The position numbers and the translations under genes were made by a program. The notes under the pieces are model-generated. The model worked only from the letters and a program-made list of their open reading frames with translations, was not told the DNA's origin and did not search any database. A DNA stretch of 64,000 nucleotides from Lateolabrax maculatus (taxonomy: Eukaryota > Chordata > Actinopteri > Acropomatiformes > Lateolabracidae): assembly GCA_031216445.1 (NCBI GenBank), contig CM062210.1:5142501-5206500 (forward strand). The letters run 5' to 3'. Below, in pieces: positions 47,675-58,800 of the stretch; the first letter of the stretch is position 1; each line of letters opens with the position of its first letter.

Positions 47675-50600
47675 TAAGGCTTCATTTCCTGTTTGGATGA
47701 GTGCCATTCTTTCTCGACGGGAGGTCAAAAAGCCAGCACTGCAGCACACAGACACAACTCTAAGTCTTTGCATGCGTGTGTTCTTATCACGGCACTGCAC
47801 ACACAGGCACACACGAACACACACATGCATGCATGCATACCCAGGCAGCAGAGTGCAACGGCATGCAAATGTCCATCACAGTGATGGGGACTGGAATGTA
47901 AAATGACCAAAACAGTCAGATGCATGCCAGGCTGAGATTGTAATTACAAACTGTATCCTACTCTGAACACAAACGTGGGCTGACTCATGTGATCAGATAA
48001 GGATTTTGTGTGACTGTAGTAACAGCATCTCAGTGAGCTTCACAGCTGTGGGAACAAAGTGGGAGTGCACAGTAGATGTGCGTGTGTCAGCTGCTTTCTG
48101 CATCCAGCCTGCTTCATCACTGTGATCCCTGCGGTCACTGGGTTCAGTCACTGGCTGGCCAGCTCCAAATATAAGTGGACGCGATTTGCGTCACTATAAA
48201 ACTCCAGCAGTACTGGCAAAAATAGTGAGTTGTAAAATGTATATCCTACAATCACATCCATAAATCTATCAGTTGTTTTATCACCACATTGTGAACGGCA
48301 CACTCCAATTTCCACTTGATTAATTAACACTGAGTGGTCAATTTGTGGTATTAACAGCAGTGTTATCCCTCTAAATGTTCCTAAAAGTTTTAAAAAAAAG
48401 AGGCCACATTTCTTGCACTTTAAAATAAATGTTTTATTTCTATAATATTTTACTGAAGAAGAAGCCTCTTAATGTTTTGCTGACCAGAGTTTCCCACAAT
48501 TGTTGCCTGAGACTGACTCACCATTTCCTCCATGACTGACAAGCTGCCATGTGTGGAAAAAATGGTCATTTGTTCTTGGAAATAACCTTCTACAGAACAA
48601 TTTAAAAGAATTTACTAAGAATTGAGGGTATTTTCTCAGAGGGGGGCACTAAAAATGGTTTTTACCACTGTGTGGGTGTAAGCAAGTGTGAACGCATCAA
48701 AGGCTATTTTAAGGCTCAATTCAGTCCATACTGGTCCTGTCTTTGTTTTGTGTTCTATCTACTCATGAAGACATGCATGCATTAAGGCTGCAACAGTGTA
48801 TCATGGCACAATATGTTGCAATAGAAATATGAATATGAAGTGATATATTAATATGATTTTTGGCGTTAAAAATGCTGCTAATAATTGTGATCTGCAGCTT
48901 TACTTTTATTCCTCCTGAGGGGGAAAAATGAATTTAATGTAATTCCAGGTTTGTTAAAATTATTTATTGTGTATATTTATTGTGGACTGTGTTCATTTTT
49001 TTTGTACCTACTTTTCTCCCTCTTATTTCATTCTCAGCATGTGCCTTGAGTTTCTCCAAACAAAGTTGTCTATTTGGCTTTTATTCCATTGTTATGTCTC
49101 ATTCTCCACACTAACACTCCCTCAACGAAGCTGCCACAGGCTCCGAAACTATGACCGTCTCAGTCGGTTTAATTATTTTTCCAGGCAACGATGAAAATAA
49201 GTAACACCTCAAAGACTTTAAAATCTGGGTTCAATTTGTAGAAAAACAAAAATGTATGTGTTGCAGATCTGTCAGGAAGGGAGGGGGGGCAGGTATTATC
49301 AGGACACAGGAGCTGCAGCATGAACGTAGACTGTGTGTGCACGATCCCCTCCAACACACACACACACACACTATGTTCCCTCTCTTCTCTCTCTATTCGG
49401 GGTATCACAGAAAGGTTCTCAATGTGAGGCATTTTTCTTCCGCTGGACAGACAAAGCGCTCCCTGTTCGCAGCCTCTTAGCAGCCACTTCACACGCAGCA
49501 CAAGGTGGAAGCCCCGCAAGCTACTTCTTTTTTGCCCCCCACCCCCCATCAGCCCTTCGTCCTCGGTACTGCAGAGAGCCCCCCCCGTTTGTCAATGGCG
49601 ACGACAGCAGGCGAGGTGACATTCGAACAAATACCTGTCAGCACACACGCAAACATTTGTGCATCAAAACACACACACACAAGTTTCGCTATGAAGTCAA
49701 ACTGCAGCCTGACCCAGACATCCACTGAATGTTAATAAGCTACTCAGGTAACACATAAGATTCAACTTTTGCAGGAAGTAAAACTGTTTGAAGAGATCTG
49801 TTCTCTTAAGAGAGCTGATATTACTAGAAACTGCACAGTTTCTATTCTAACAATTAGTTAATAAGTAGATGAATCCAGTGGTTTCCAACTTTAAAGTCAA
49901 TTAATTATTGAAGCAATGTATCATGCCAAACAGCACTGGTACCAGCTTGTGAAATCTGAAGATTTGCAAATTTACTCTGCTTTACATGACTGTAATTTGA
50001 ATATTGCGCTTATTATTCGTCAGTTTGACAACATCACGTTGGGGGCCAGGAAAATATTTAAAAAGGAACACACATAAAAAATAAAAAACATTCACAGATG
50101 AATCGCTGAAGAAATAAAAACTGAAATCAATGAAGCAAGATATTCAAAAAGATGCTAATTGCTCTTGTGACTTTTAACTGCACCAAATTGTGCATCTTAT
50201 TTAATCCTTTTTCACCCTTTTAATAATACCCAGTACCAATGTCAGTCTTGCCTCCAAGCACATGCAAAATAATGCAGTTCAGTAAAGTACAATACACTTG
50301 CTATCCGACCCAGAAGGATGCTTCAGTTCCAGTCGGAGAGATGCCTCCACTGAGCAGACACACCCTGACCGGAGCAAACCTTTGTAACTGTGACCGAAGG
50401 AAAAGGCCCGGACGCCAGGCAACGTTTCACCACACACTGACTGACACGTGACTGTAAGAGAGCCACATCCTGAGGCGTCCTAGCTTCAGGGAAGGATGGG
50501 TACAGGTTTAAGACAGAAACTGATCAAAACGATTGACAGGAAGACCGTGGAAAGAAGTGGAAAGATGATCATGTACAGCCTGCTAGGAAATCCTGAGGTG

Positions 50601-51520
50601 TGTTAATTATTGGCGTCTCGTGTTTCAGCGATATTCACCTGAGAAAAACTTCCTTTCCTCGCCTTTCCGCTGTTAAAACAACACATACCCTACAAGCTTT
50701 TCTCTCCATTACCCATTCAGCAGAATGCAGCACTGGCCTCGAGGGCCGCCGCTAATCTCATGTCCATGAGCAGCAGCGAGGGCAGCAGGATAATGATCCA
50801 CCCCTGAACCAGACAGTGGAGAGCAATAAAACACACCCCCAGCCTGCAGAGCTCCCAGCCCTGCGACTTTATTATTAAAACAGAGATACACTTCATTACG
50901 GCAAAAAGCATTAGGACCTCTCCTCTTGCTTATTCGTTAAAATAAAAGTAAAAAAACAACTGCAGAGATGAAGATGTTGTGGATGCAAGGGACATTAGGC
51001 ATTCTGCGAGTTATCAAGGCAAATCTGCTAAATCGTTATGATATGCAAATATGACGTTAAGTTATGCAAATTAGAGAAAAATTAGAAAGCGCGATAGAGT
51101 GGCGTGTTATTCTTGTAGCTATGACGATTATCACCTGGAACAAATTTAGTTTGAAGTTTCGAATTTTGGCTCCAGGTTGACTTTCCTGAAACAAAAAGAA
51201 GACACCCGGAAAAAATGTCTTTACTGACCATCAGCTGACCTGATGTGACACCATCTAGCTGATTTTCGGCACTGGCTTTCTTCGCTGTTGTAAAGTACCA
51301 TGTGTAACTGTCTTTCATATGCTTTTCCGACGTAGCCCAGGGGGTCGTCATGGAGACCGAGGCAGGCAGTGGCGTCATTTTGACCTTGGTGTCGGCTGAA
51401 TGCTATTCGTCAGGATATTGACTCAAAACCCGAAGCAGTGTAAATATGCCTTTTTTTGGTCCCTCTCTTTTGCTTTGCTTGTCATCATCCATCTTCTATT
51501 TCCTTCCGCCTTCCTCTGAT

Positions 51521-51563
<43 letters not shown>

Positions 51564-52874
51564 CTTTCTCTCTCTCTTTCTCTCTCTCAAGCCCTCGAGT
51601 CTAACAAGTCCTCTTTTTTACCTCCATTAGACTGAAAATCTGACCTTCAGTGTATCCTGAAAGAATTTCTGGCACTCTTAGCAAAGCTTTGTCAGAGGAA
51701 AAACACAGATAGCGGACGTGGGAAAGACAAAACCAGAGGAACTACTCCTTCCACTCCACACCGATCGCTCCATCGCAGCATAAAGAATGTTTTCAATAAG
51801 AAACAACCACTTTTTCAGTTTTAAAACAAAGTATTTTACATGTTCAAATTCAGGCACGAGTGTGTTATGATTGTTTCAGGTTTGGTGAGTGCCTTCCACT
51901 TATAATCTACACCATGCCACATGGCTGGAGCTCTTTGTTTGATTTGTCTGAGCTCTTAATGCCTTCATTGGATGAGCGGCTGGATTTACCTGCACATGGC
52001 AGAAGCCTCCTGCTACGTAAAAGAAAAAACTCTGGTGCTGTCTACAAAGCCACAGTTTTCGATACACATTTAAGTTTGGAATGAGCTGTTAAAGGGGTGA
52101 GCAATCCAGGCAGATTCCTTTATTGTGATTTGTGTTTGTTCATATCACAAATGTTATTGTGATATATAAAAAGTTTCTGGAAAATTGTCAATGATAAGAA
52201 TAACCAGACATGAATGTCTGTTTTGGTTGACTAAACACCTGACAAATCAAATTATATAAAAATCTTATACTGCCATAAAACAGACCTGATATAAGGGGTG
52301 CAGCAAAATCTCTGACAGTAACACCACTTTTCCTACTGTTAGCCTGATATATACAACTTCAAAGCTTTAAAAAGCAATTTTCTAATTGGTGCAAATCAAT
52401 TTTATTGCTAAAATTTGTGGCTCTGGCATTTGCGGGTCCATTTTTTTCCCTTTCAAATAAGCCACAGAATAAACAAAGGAAAGACAAACAGACCACCAGT
52501 CATTTGGCCAAACACACAGCCAGTCAGACACTTGGACAAGAGCGATAAACCAATAAAAAAGGAACCATGGATACTACAGAAGGCCTCGTACTGTGTTTGG
52601 AAATAACAAGAGTCTGTGTGGAAGTGAGAAGAGAAGTGGGAAGTGTGGGGTACCATTCTTCACAGCTGTACAGTCTGTGGTGTGTGTCTCTGTGTGTATT
52701 TCTGACCTGAGAGATGTGGTTGATGGAGGACTCCATGCGCCGCAGCTGCGAGGCCTGGATGTCCAGCAGCTGCAGTACATTGTTGGCTAAGGCATTGATC
52801 TGGTAGGCCACGCTGGCCAGGGACTGGGTGGTGTAGGCTTTGGTCTCCTCCAGAGCTTTCCTCTTGTCCTGGGC
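20940..52874 (-). CDS. abi1: abi1 (Abl interactor 1), second to last coding exons; first exon outside the window
   Basis: Abi1 is a subunit of the WAVE regulatory complex and an adaptor for Abl kinases and Eps8/Sos1. Exons from the 5' side: 52707-52874, 39190-39366, 34615-34629, 33886-33989, 33083-33226, 28564-28664, 27286-27408, 24380-24655, 22500-22586, 21198-21383, 20940-21115. They total 1557 nt in continuous phase, 518 residues plus TGA. Exons 2 and 3 encode the Abi N-terminal coiled coil and homeodomain-homologous region ([32 protein letters not shown]). Proline-rich exons follow, then a C-terminal SH3 (AIYDYSKDKEDELSF, DDGWFEG, GLFPGNYVES). The last residues, IMHYAD, match human IMHYTD. 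Human exon 1 (about 39 residues from MAELQMLLEEE) has no match here and is expected beyond 64000, so intron 1 exceeds 11 kb. Whether this is abi1a or abi1b is not resolved. Confidence 0.97.
21198..21383 (-). CDS. abi1: abi1 exon with DYEEED linker and two polyproline tracts
   Basis: This 186-nt exon, symmetric in phase, encodes two polyproline runs separated by DDLPMFDDS, then VDYEEEDAAVVQYSDPYADGD and WAPKNYIEK. The human protein has nearly the same sequence here. Tyr residues in this region are known phosphorylation sites in the family. Confidence 0.93.
22500..22586 (-). CDS. abi1: abi1 exon with [15 protein letters not shown]
   Basis: This 87-nt exon has phase 1 at both ends, so it could be skipped in frame. 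It encodes [20 protein letters not shown] then FVARMQES; human has FVARVQEN. Acceptor ctttcag, donor A|gtaagt. Confidence 0.92.
23403..23585. mobile_element. MITE-like repeat with CCAGGTGTAAAT ends
   Basis: GCATTTACACCTGG (23415-23428) is exactly inverted at 23477-23490 (CCAGGTGTAAATGC) and recurs as CCAGGTGTAAATAC near 23570. A degenerate copy (ACCAGGTTTACAT) follows at about 23928. Repeats with this end sequence are common in fish. No target duplication was established, so the limits are approximate. Confidence 0.5.
24380..24655 (-). CDS. abi1: abi1 Ser-rich exon with glutamine-rich tract
   Basis: This 276-nt exon encodes AVAPGPGLGPAPMSQFGT, then ISRQISRHNPSNSS, YRRAPSVTSQFS, a Gln-rich tract, and PHINGGTPGYGQNS. 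Human has QFSAQPHVNGG at the same place, so the Gln tract is inserted relative to human. Acceptor tttctag at 24656; donor A|gtaag. Confidence 0.93.
24423..24494 (-). repeat. Polyglutamine-coding tract in abi1
   Basis: Twenty-four codons encode Q5-L-Q4-L-Q13, 22 Gln in all. CAG and CAA codons are mixed, so the DNA is not a pure trinucleotide repeat. Confidence 0.95.
27286..27408 (-). CDS. abi1: abi1 cassette exon, extended polyproline
   Basis: This 123-nt exon, phase 1 at both ends, encodes VPPMFAP, a run of ten prolines, PLPPPAPPMAGLGPPA and eight more prolines. It corresponds to the human alternative segment beginning SVPPPSGAPPAPPLAP. Skipping it joins NSGP to AVAPG in frame, which resembles the human short isoform (IGPAAPGS). 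The long plus-strand open frame across it is its antisense shadow. Confidence 0.88.
   Translation of the reverse strand, partial: SRPCSLLRLPHPLLLHHFLLPLLPWPGSAPQHHRRRHHPP
28564..28664 (-). CDS. abi1: abi1 Ser/Gly exon
   Basis: It encodes SGSSGGSGSRENSGSSGIGI followed by PIAVPTPSIPNSGP, nearly identical to human. Acceptor ccctcag, donor CAG|gtgagc. Confidence 0.93.
29210..29335 (+). mobile_element. tRNA-derived SINE fragment
   Basis: A B-box-like GGATCGATACC is followed by GACCTTTGCTGCATGTC, a C/T-rich body and an AATAAAGG plus A-rich tail. This body and tail are typical of tRNA-derived SINEs in percomorph fish. The A-box half is missing or unrecognisable. Confidence 0.6.
30840..30966 (-). 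mobile_element. tRNA-derived SINE, minus strand
   Basis: Read on the minus strand it has an A-box-like TGGTGGCCAAGGGG, GGCGCTGAC, a decayed B-box (AGTTAGTGTCC), then GACCTTTGTTGAATGTC. That last stretch matches the copy about 1.6 kb away on the other strand. Confidence 0.6.
31010..31050. repeat. Perfect 18-bp inverted repeat with a 5-nt loop
   Basis: GCTGATGGTTGTTGAATT at 31010-31027 is exactly complementary to 31033-31050 across a CGCAC loop. It lies in an abi1 intron, so it would form a stable hairpin in the pre-mRNA. Confidence 0.9.
32760..33010. repeat. AT-rich dispersed repeat copy
   Basis: It contains CAATGATATAAAACTGAGAA and AAGCAGTAAAT, shared with about 6998-7028 (CAATGATATCAAACTGAGAA) and, more weakly, 40150-40182. 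Related AATTAATC/TTTAGTCTAC-rich sequence lies near 46440-46720, 47060-47150, 59810-60000 and 60180-60380. It resembles a common percomorph MITE-like repeat built of ATTAATCGATTAA words. Confidence 0.55.
33083..33226 (-). CDS. abi1: abi1 exon, [20 protein letters not shown]
   Basis: This 144-nt exon encodes [20 protein letters not shown], then MTSPARLSGQQHSPGRTASL and NQRQRTH, matching human almost residue for residue. Human has PYKT where this has SYKT. Confidence 0.95.
33680..33721. repeat. (CA)n-(TA)n compound microsatellite
   Basis: About sixteen CA units run straight into about five AT units in an abi1 intron. Confidence 0.95.
33886..33989 (-). CDS. abi1: abi1 exon, TLSRTNPPTQKPPSPPMSGR
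   Basis: It encodes QHGNNQSIRGG then TLSRTNPPTQKPPSPPMSGR and GTIG. A Gln precedes HGNNQ, where human has HGNNQ directly after WLKAK; no alternative AG removes it. The exon ends in phase 2, completed by the next exon. Confidence 0.93.
34615..34629 (-). CDS. abi1: abi1 15-nt microexon (WLKAK)
   Basis: TGGCTAAAAGCCAAG, flanked by cataag on the acceptor side and gtaagt on the donor side, encodes WLKAK. The same five residues sit at this place in human ABI1, between GHGVK and HGNNQ. The acceptor has a long T-rich tract about 15 nt upstream but a weak aag terminus. Phase 0 at both ends allows skipping. Confidence 0.9.
37227..37276. repeat. (GT)25 microsatellite
   Basis: This is an uninterrupted 50-bp GT run in an abi1 intron. 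Confidence 0.97.
37770..38130 (+). mobile_element. Dispersed percomorph repeat (GTTAGCTTAGCTTAGCA type)
   Basis: It carries the marker words TTTTTGGGAAATATGCT, GTTAGCTTAGCTTAGCACAA, AGACTGGAAGCAGAGGGAAA and CAGCTAGCCGGGCTCT, and ends near CTGCTTCCAGTCATTATG. Sequences of this kind recur very widely in percomorph genomes. I cannot assign the class and saw no coding capacity. Confidence 0.7.
39190..39366 (-). CDS. abi1: abi1 homeodomain-homologous-region exon
   Basis: This 177-nt exon encodes 59 residues ([59 protein letters not shown]), identical to human except A for S at one site as remembered. It forms part of the coiled coil that assembles with WAVE and Brk1. Confidence 0.96.
47610..47671. 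repeat. (CA)31 microsatellite
   Basis: This 62-bp uninterrupted CA run is the longest in the window. It explains the Thr/His and Val/Cys open frames across it. Confidence 0.97.
51042..51071 (+). promoter_or_regulatory. Pair of octamer (ATGCAAAT) motifs, candidate enhancer core
   Basis: Two perfect POU-type octamers, at 51043-51050 and 51064-51071, are in the same orientation 21 bp apart, about two helical turns. Homeodomain-like TTATTATTAAAA and GATAATGATCC words lie 200-300 bp away. Function is inferred from motifs only. Confidence 0.3.
51520..51588. repeat. (CT)n / CTTT polypyrimidine microsatellite
   Basis: A run of CT dinucleotides is interrupted by regular TTT steps in the long abi1 intron. 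Confidence 0.95.
52707..52874 (-). CDS. abi1: abi1 second coding exon (coiled coil)
   Basis: This 168-nt exon, 56 residues as in human, encodes [40 protein letters not shown] and ASQLRRMESSINHISQ. Acceptor gtgcgcag, donor CAG|gtcaga. It is the most upstream abi1 coding exon I can find in the window. Confidence 0.96.
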
Positions 52875-55800
52875 CTGCGCACGGAGAGAGAATAGAGATG
52901 GAAGAAGAAAGACGGAAGAGGAACCCAGTTAGTGTTAATATCACATTACATTTGCATCCATCTTCCAGCACCCGTATCCAGGTCATGGTTTGTGGTGGAT
53001 ACGGGCCAACAGAGCAGCCAAGACACCCCACCCCCGCCCCAACTCTCATTCCCCAGATACCACGCTCTCTCTGGAGGGATTCGAGATGATGTAACTCACC
53101 CTGCAGCAGCCATATTGGAAGATCGTACAACAGCTGACTACATTTCTGAACTCAAAGACAAAATTTAACATATTTGGCATTTTCATCAATACACCGAGGA
53201 AGCATAATTTTCCCAGTGACAATTTCGAATTCATATATTATCTGGAACTCTACTAAGTCTCATAAATGTATTTGGTCGTCACACTACATGAAGCAATACT
53301 CATCTAAAAACCTGTTTTGAATAATACACACACTGCCTGTGGGCTTGAATGGTGGCTCTGAAAAAAATCTGTAAACGGTTTCGGTTCATATCTAGGACAG
53401 TTAACTGTTTATTTTTGTAGCATTAAACTATGTTTGCGACAAACACAAGCTGTGTATTTAGCCATGTTTTGGCAAACCTATGAAGCTATTCATAAGTTTT
53501 GGCAGAGTATTTATTAAATATATTTATAATATACATATATTCCTAAATCTGGAAAAAAATGCAACTACAACTGTCTTTCTATTTGGCATTTCAGTCATAG
53601 TTCATAGTTCAGAAACTATTGTGTATGTGAAAGTCATGGACCTCCATGATGGCACCAATCTTCCCTGCTGGGAAGCAACTCACTAGCATTCAAATAAAGA
53701 CCTGTACAATACACTGTGTTGTACAGTGCTCAGTGACAAACACTCTTCCAGCATATTTGTTTGAAATGACAACACGCTGACTGTTAAAAAACATATACAT
53801 AAAGTAGCTAAACCACACAAACTGTGGTAATGACAGATTCTTGAGAGCCACCTCACTTCAAACAGGCTGAGGCAAGGAGCCGAGCTCCAAACGAAGCCAT
53901 CATGTTTGATCTCTGTGGGCTCTTCCCAACACTGCTCACTCATAAAATTGAGTCCACAGAGCAGCGCCTGGAGGGGCGACGCCGGGCTTTGATAACAGGC
54001 TGCCGCAGCAGGGGGTGGGTGGGGGGAACAGACGATTATTGGTAGTAATGGTTAGGGGGCAAAACAGAAAAAAAAGTGAACTTTTGGTCTAATAAAGACG
54101 AGAAGACGGACGGACAAAACGCAAGCAACCATGTCAGTACGTGTCTCATTACTGATTCCCAGTGGCAGCGTGTAACTAATCCAGAAGCAATCCGTACGGC
54201 TGAAAGCTCCTGACGGTCAGCCTCAGACGGGTGAGGAGGAGACGGCGTTGGCTTGGTTTCTTTCAGCGGGAATCAGAGCGGCAGATGTGCTGCGCGATAA
54301 CAGCTTCAAGAAGGAGGAGAGGGCTCGGAGCAAAAGGCCATCTGTTAAAGCACATACTCATTACACAGACACCTACTACTGACACTGCAACGTGCAGTAT
54401 GGTAGATGGAGCAACAGCTGCAGGAAATCATATGAAACAACAAAAACAAATAAAACAGCCGTATGTCCATGAAGGCAAATTCTAAATTGCACGATGCAGT
54501 TTCTGCTGCTTAGGGACACAAGATTTCCAACAGAGTAATGAACATACGCTTGCCAGTGTAGAACTTCTGGCCTACACATCGAGCTGCAAGTCAGAGACGG
54601 TGGGGTGTGGAGTTTGACAGATGTGGGTGTTTACTACCAGGGAGGGCTTACGGAAAGACACTTCCTTCTGGGAAATGTAGGCTCCAGGGTTTTTCATGGT
54701 TGACTCATACTAGGGTCTTAAAGTCTGGGTATATTGGCCTCTAATGCTTTAATTTTAACCATTAGCTTTTTAAAAATCTGTTGCTTAGAAGCCCCATAAC
54801 TTAATGAAAGTGCAATATGAAATTGCCAGTGTAACCCTTTAGCTCGGTTTTGTTAATATCTTGCAGCTGCAGTGCAAAGACAAACAGCACCATTGATGCT
54901 TCAGCGCACAAATGCTGAACTGTGATATGTAAAAAAAATACAAATTTACATGCTGCATATCAAACATATTCATTCGACCCAGCCAAAGCACAACATGTGA
55001 TGTTGTTTAGTCCATGTTTTTCAATGGCCGCAATTAATACTTTTTTTTTTTTTTTAAATGTGTCCAATCCACTTTCATGCTCTTGGAGTTCATCATGCAT
55101 TGTGCATGAATACTTGCTTTATTCCCCAAGTCACAGATGGAGTTCCTTTCATTTTGACTAAAAAGTGATATGGTTTCATAAAAGCTGAAAGAAAAAAATG
55201 GGTCTGTTCTGATGTCCAATGGCAAGACCACAATGAAGAAACATTTGATGACTTGTCTGTGTCAGTTTCAGTTTGAGGCAGTAAAACTAGGCCTTAAAAT
55301 GAGCATGCCAAAGACTATTAACAGTCATTCCCTCTACTACAGTTACTTAGTTTTTTCTTTCCCCAGTGACACAGTGACTACAACTACAATGAGGTCAGAT
55401 TCATTTGTCAGGAAAGCTGATACACTGAATGGAAAGGGCTGTAGGGCCGACCTATCCCTTCTTTTCCTGGTTTACATGAGGTTAAAACTTTAGCCCTGTG
55501 TTAATCACACGAGTGTAATCCAGAGCTCAGTTGCACGGGATGGTTTTTATGTTTTGTCTTTTTCTTAAAAAGAGGATGAAATAAACTGATCCATTAGAGA
55601 GTCAAAAACATGAATGGTGGTATCAGCTTCTTGTCAATTTTCTTTGTATTTCTGGATAAACTAATCCAACCTGCTTGATCTAGCTGTGATGTGAGGTCAG
55701 CAGTGGGCGTTGGGAGGACAGATGTTACACTTTATTGCGTTGCTGCATCTTAGAGCCGTCTGCTCTAGTTAAAGCCCCCCCCCTCGTCCCTTCACTCATT

Positions 55801-58800
55801 CCCGCGTCAGAGGTCGGCCGTCCACAAATCTTCAAACTAACCACATTTTTTGTTCAATTACCCGACAATCTTTACCCCCTGTGACACTCACCTTCAGCGA
55901 TAAAAATGGCAGTACAGTAGATACTAAAAAACAGAACAAACGGTGCTTGAGACACTCACAAGGAAAGGAACAAAGTGTGTGCTTGCTCAGTACAAAAGGT
56001 AAATAACAGCACGGGAGAGCTGGGCGTACTATACCACAGCAGGAGATGCAGAGAATGAGGTGAGCTCCCAGAGAGCTTGAGCGCTCCCGAGGCACTTTAT
56101 CTCATATTTCTGAGCTGAGTAATGACTGCAGACTAGCCAGGCAGTATAAGAAAGGCTGTCAGCACCTCAGCTGGGGTTTAAAAAGGGAGTACAGAGGAAT
56201 GCACGGTCCGTGTACACACAATGAAAGATAAATCAAACAACCACTTGAATACAGCAAAAATGAAGGGGCCACCGTAGCTATGTTTGTGACATAAGAGTTA
56301 AAGATTCTCTGGAAAATGATTGCAAATGCGGTGTGTAAGTGTGTATGTGGGCTGAGCAAGAAGGGAGTGGCAGTCACAAGAATGGATTTGTTTCCTGGGA
56401 AAGGTTTTTGAAGCACGGGAGTACTGAACTGGTTAAATGCTTCTTTTTCTCTACGTCACCCATCCAGTCTGGCGAGAAAACGGCCAACAACCGCCCCCGA
56501 GGTGCAGTCGTGCTTTTTTAAACAAGGTGGTGCACTGCTCCAGTGTCAGGGCCCGCTGGCTGCATCGAGACAGTAGGAAGGGAAGGTCCCGACTTCCTCC
56601 CTGAGGGTAGAAACTGTTCACCCTCCACCCAGAAGCCCGGGGCATAAGTAGGAAATGGACGAAATGAGTCCTCCTCCTGACTCCCTGACATGACTAATAG
56701 AGGATCTAAGTGAGACGAAAGAATTGAATCAAAACTCATGAGGGCTTTCACAGAAAACGTGACAAAAATTCAACCCCTTTACACAGCGATTAAAACAAAG
56801 AGTTCAAAAACAGGCTACGTCTGTTTGTATTGCACTGAATGTTCAAACATGTACAAACATTTGACCATAAAACAACAGTGTGTCTACTGTGCAATCCTGG
56901 ATTTGTGCAGCTGACGAGCACATTTGCATTTATGGGTTCCCACTTGTCCGGAGGGGAAATGCTCTTGTAACAGAAAAAAAAAAAAGAAAAAAGGAAAACA
57001 CACTTTCAGGAATGTTTGGAATTTTGCAACATGTCAAACATCTTCAAGCTTTCAAGTGTTGCAGGAACGCTCTGCCAAAGACCACAAGTGTCAGGGATGC
57101 GTGGAGGAATACAAAAACAAACTATATTACGTAACACGGCTTAGAAAAGAAAAAACTACCCCTAACACCAACAGTTCTTGACAAACTCCCAACTTCGTCC
57201 CCTCCAAAACACCTCGGCAGGAGAGGCACCTATGGCGCAAGCGCTTTAGTCAAGAGCAGAACGAGTGTAAATCCAACTGGAAGGTCGTAGCGCTCGCACG
57301 GCACACTTTGCTGCGCGTGATGTATCGACCGCTGATTACTGCGGACTGGACAGGGTGCAGGTAAGCGAGACAGGAGGCAGCTGAGAGCCAGTGCTCTGTG
57401 GGTTGTTGTATCGATGTGGCTGTCTGACATCCAGCAGCTGATTGGGAATAAGGTGGAGCCAGTGAATACGAGGCTGCAAGAAAGACACGCTTAGGATCTG
57501 ACCGAGTGCTGCTCGAGCACTCGCCTGGTCGCCGAGTTCCTTCTGCCTGGCGCACAGTGATATATTACAAAACAGATGGAAGGTGACTCGACAGTGACTC
57601 TGCCAGTTGCAATACATTATCTAGTGATGGCCTCTGGCTTAAATAACGCCAAACGTTTCCTTTGAGAAAGAGAGAATGTGTCACTTTCTGCCATGACCAC
57701 ATGAAAGGACAATGTTCATGGTACTTTGGATTACTGAGAGATTCCAGTATTTGTCAGCCTGGGTCTTATTCCCTATATATGTGTCCACTGTGACTATTAG
57801 TCACGGTTACTCACCGCCTCTGTCGTGCAGATTTAGGAAATGCAGACTCACTTTTTAAAAAGATTTAACTTTTTTGAATTAAATTAAACACAAACCCACG
57901 CAGCCTAAATCCGTAACTACGTTGCAGAATTGACGTTTTTAAATGAATTCACAATGCCTCTAACTCGGCTGACAGGTGACATTAGATCTGTTGTCATGGT
58001 CAGACGGGCTGTTGCGTGAATTTTGAACTCGAACACATGATTACACAACAGCTACAGGGATTTCTAAGGGACTACTTTCTGTGTTTACTTTTGGTCCGAC
58101 TCAAAGTGTTTGGGTTTCTGTTGAATTGAGGTTTGTAGCTGGAGGAAGCTCATGCTTCTAGCCCCAATCAATATCATGTCCCAAATCTCAATGGAGGTGG
58201 TGAGTTGAATGTTATTAATAACAATAAGTCTGATAAATCGGTCAATATTCACTTATTACAGATGTATTGGTCTCACTGTATAAGTCAACGTAACAAGAAA
58301 TTTAAAGCTGCTAAACATACTGATCTTAATAAAATAACAGAGATCTCATTAACCATTTATCTTAGGTGGAGGAGTACGAACACCTTTAAATATGAAATAC
58401 TTAAAACTAACTCAAGCCACCTGAGGAGACTGGCAGACAAGGTAGTGAAAGTGACACCCGGACGTGTAAAGAATGAGGAAAACCCGCAGAGTTAACAACT
58501 TCAATCCTTCCTCGAGTCTTAGCGCTTTGAAAAAAAGACTCAGCAGTGCCCTACGTGAATTCATAATTCCTCCTCCTCCTCCACCGGGGCAGATGGAGGC
58601 TGACTGAAAGGCCATAAGGTCTACCTGACCTTGAAGAACTGCCAGCGCACAATTAAAAATTCCTTCAGTATGTCAGGGAAGAGACTCAAAGGGGAAGTCT
58701 GCACATGGAGGAAACTCATTAACCTTTCTTGAGTGACTTGTTAATGGGTTCGTCCAGATAGAAAGTCACCGTTCTATACCTGAAACAACACACTTGGCCG

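Larger units (their letters stand above)
39367..52706 (-). other. abi1 13.3-kb intron
   Basis: This large intron lies between the two N-terminal coding exons seen here. It has CA and CT microsatellites (43835-43852, 44279-44300, 47610-47671, 49354-49371, 51520-51588), an old repeat fragment at about 45130-45225 (GACCCACTGGGGTCC type), and AT-rich repeat copies. Several GC-balanced unique stretches (about 41100-42130 and 50720-51150) could be regulatory. The small open frames show no homology I recognise. Confidence 0.55.

Noticed and set aside
47511..47906. Plus-strand open frame with a long Thr-His repeat
   Set aside because: It is simple translation of a CA microsatellite.
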